DNA of 23,256 nt from positions 1 through 23,256 of the forward strand of contig JAEZTA010000024.1 in the NCBI GenBank assembly GCA_023443765.1, written 5' to 3'. Positions 22,456-23,256 of this stretch are shown here, piece by piece. The stretch's first letter is position 1. Each line of letters begins with the position of its first letter. The DNA comes from Bacteroidota bacterium. GTDB taxonomy: Bacteria > Bacteroidota > Bacteroidia > Bacteroidales > Rikenellaceae. The notes under the pieces were generated by a model. The model ran no database searches. It saw only the letters and a list, made by a program, of their open reading frames with translations, and was not told where the DNA came from. The translations under genes and the position numbers were made by a program.

Positions 22456-23256
22456 ATGGAAAGACCGCATCCTATGAATCCGGACAAACAGACCTGGGAC
22501 CTCCTCATCAGCGCACTCAAAGGCACGCTCAGCGACGCCGAACAGTGCGAATTCGACCAGTGGGTCGCCTCGGCGGAAAACCGCCGTTTCTACAACAACC
22601 TGACCCGCGTGTGGCGCGAGATACAACAACGGGCCTCGGCTTACGAGCCCGACCGCGACCGGCTGTGGCAGCAATTGCAGCAACGGATCGGAACCTACGA
22701 AATTCCGCACGCGGACGCAGCCCCGAAGCGTCGCCGTAGCCACCTGCTGCAAACGGCCATAGCAGTGGCCGCAGCGGTCGTCGTGACCCTCTTCGTGGCC
22801 CGCACCGACACCTTCCGTCCCGCGGCGGATGCGGCTGAACAGCAGCTCTGCGCCTTCGAAGGCAAGTCGCAGGCCCGGCTGGCTGACGGCTCGACGGTCT
22901 GGCTCCACGGCGGGTCGACGCTCACCTACGACGCCCGTTTCGCTGCCGGAGAACGCCGCGTAAAACTCCACGGCGAAGGATTTTTCGACATCGCGAAAGA
23001 TCCCGAACGCCCCTTCACCGTCGAGATCGAGGGACTGAAGGTCTGCGTCCACGGCACGAAGTTCAACGTCCGCACCTCGGCCGACAACGGCATATCGATT
23101 TCGCTGGTCGAGGGTTCGGTTTCGCTCGACGCCGGCAGCGGCAGCCGCAGGCTGTTGCGTCCCGGGGAGATCGCCTGCTACGACCCCGATACGCGCAAAA
23201 TTGCCATCGGGCGCGGCAACGTGGCGATGGAGTCCTGCTGGGCCGCCGGGAAACTC
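22456..23256 (+). CDS. FecR-family anti-sigma factor, N-terminal part (cut by window edge)
   Basis: 267 codons are present and the frame is still open at the edge. The N-terminus (about 10-80) is helical with WDLLISALKGTLSDAEQCEFDQWV, the cytoplasmic anti-sigma region. KRRRSH then a transmembrane helix (about 97-115, LLQTAIAVAAAVVVTLFVA) is followed by the periplasmic FecR domain: ARLADGSTVWLHGGSTLTYD (140-159), RRVKLHGEGFFDIAKDPERPF (167-187), VHGTKFNVR and RLLRPGEIACYD. In Bacteroidetes these pair with an ECF sigma factor and a TonB-dependent receptor to switch on glycan-use or iron-uptake genes. A C-terminal DUF4974 domain is expected beyond the edge. M7 (22474, MNPDKQ) is an equally good start. 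Unusually, no sigma-factor gene lies directly upstream; the preceding gene is an unrelated coiled-coil protein on the same strand, separated by a terminator. Confidence 0.88.
   Translation, partial: MERPHPMNPDKQTWDLLISALKGTLSDAEQCEFDQWVASAENRRFYNNLTRVWREIQQRASAYEPDRDRLWQQLQQRIGTYEIPHADAAPKRRRSHLLQTAIAVAAAVVVTLFVARTDTFRPAADAAEQQLCAFEGKSQARLADGSTVWLHGGSTLTYDARFAAGERRVKLHGEGFFDIAKDPERPFTVEIEGLKVCVHGTKFNVRTSADNGISISLVEGSVSLDAGSGSRRLLRPGEIACYDPDTRKIAIGRGNVAMESCWAAGKL

Noticed and set aside
1..23256. CRISPR arrays, tRNA or rRNA genes, insertion sequences
   Set aside because: No regularly spaced repeats, no cloverleaf-like stretch and no transposase or integrase motif was seen on either strand.

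Overview
The window looks like a chromosomal segment of a high-GC member of the Bacteroidales, most like Alistipes (Rikenellaceae). The evidence is the GC-rich third codon positions, TAnnTTTG-type promoters of the Bacteroidetes sigma factor (for example TAACTTTG at 17388-17395 and TACCTTTG at 13462-13469), a DUF4301 protein, a FecR-type anti-sigma factor, and a near absence of Shine-Dalgarno sequences. Genus placement is an inference from these features only.

Region 1 (1-13216, minus strand) is one long carbohydrate operon read from right to left. It starts with a GntR-family sugar regulator (12236-13216). Then come FucI-type L-fucose/D-arabinose isomerase, a mutarotase-like lipoprotein, a FucP-type MFS symporter, an AraB-type FGGY ribulokinase, a secreted protein rich in calcium-binding D-x-D-x-D/N-G loops, a heparinase II/III-family protein, a DUF2961/GH172 protein, and the start of a GH38 alpha-mannosidase cut by the window edge. 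Gaps from fucI onward are -4 to +39 nt, including an ATGA stop/start overlap.

Region 2 (13217-15612) is a 299-nt divergent control region followed by a second, plus-strand DUF2961/GH172 gene. The same CAG-repeat motif (13-mer CAGCACAGCACAG or a variant) lies just upstream of fucI, gntR and this GH172 gene, in the same orientation relative to each gene. It sits close to the predicted transcription start for the two genes with a recognisable promoter. This points to one autoregulated regulon.

The combination suggests a glycan-use system for a D-arabinofuranose-type (or, less likely, fructofuranose or L-fucose) substrate. GH172 enzymes are known to act on alpha-D-fructofuranosides and alpha-D-arabinofuranosides. 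FucI also isomerises D-arabinose to D-ribulose, FucP also carries D-arabinose, and AraB-type kinases can make D-ribulose 5-phosphate. No L-fuculose-1-phosphate aldolase is present, as expected for a pentose route. The substrate is an inference.

Region 3 (15613-21747) is housekeeping. A cluster of three hairpins separates the convergent GH172 and DUF4301 genes. Then follow murB (plus strand, possibly leaderless), tilS, holA and a class IV aminotransferase-like protein that has no lysine except the last two residues. A 67-bp two-hairpin repeat occurs twice in inverted orientation, flanking murB.

Region 4 (21748-23256) has a small membrane-anchored coiled-coil protein of unknown function with a GTG start, a strong rho-independent terminator, and the first 267 codons of a FecR-family anti-sigma factor with no sigma-factor gene directly upstream. 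No rRNA, tRNA, CRISPR array, transposase or integrase gene was seen.
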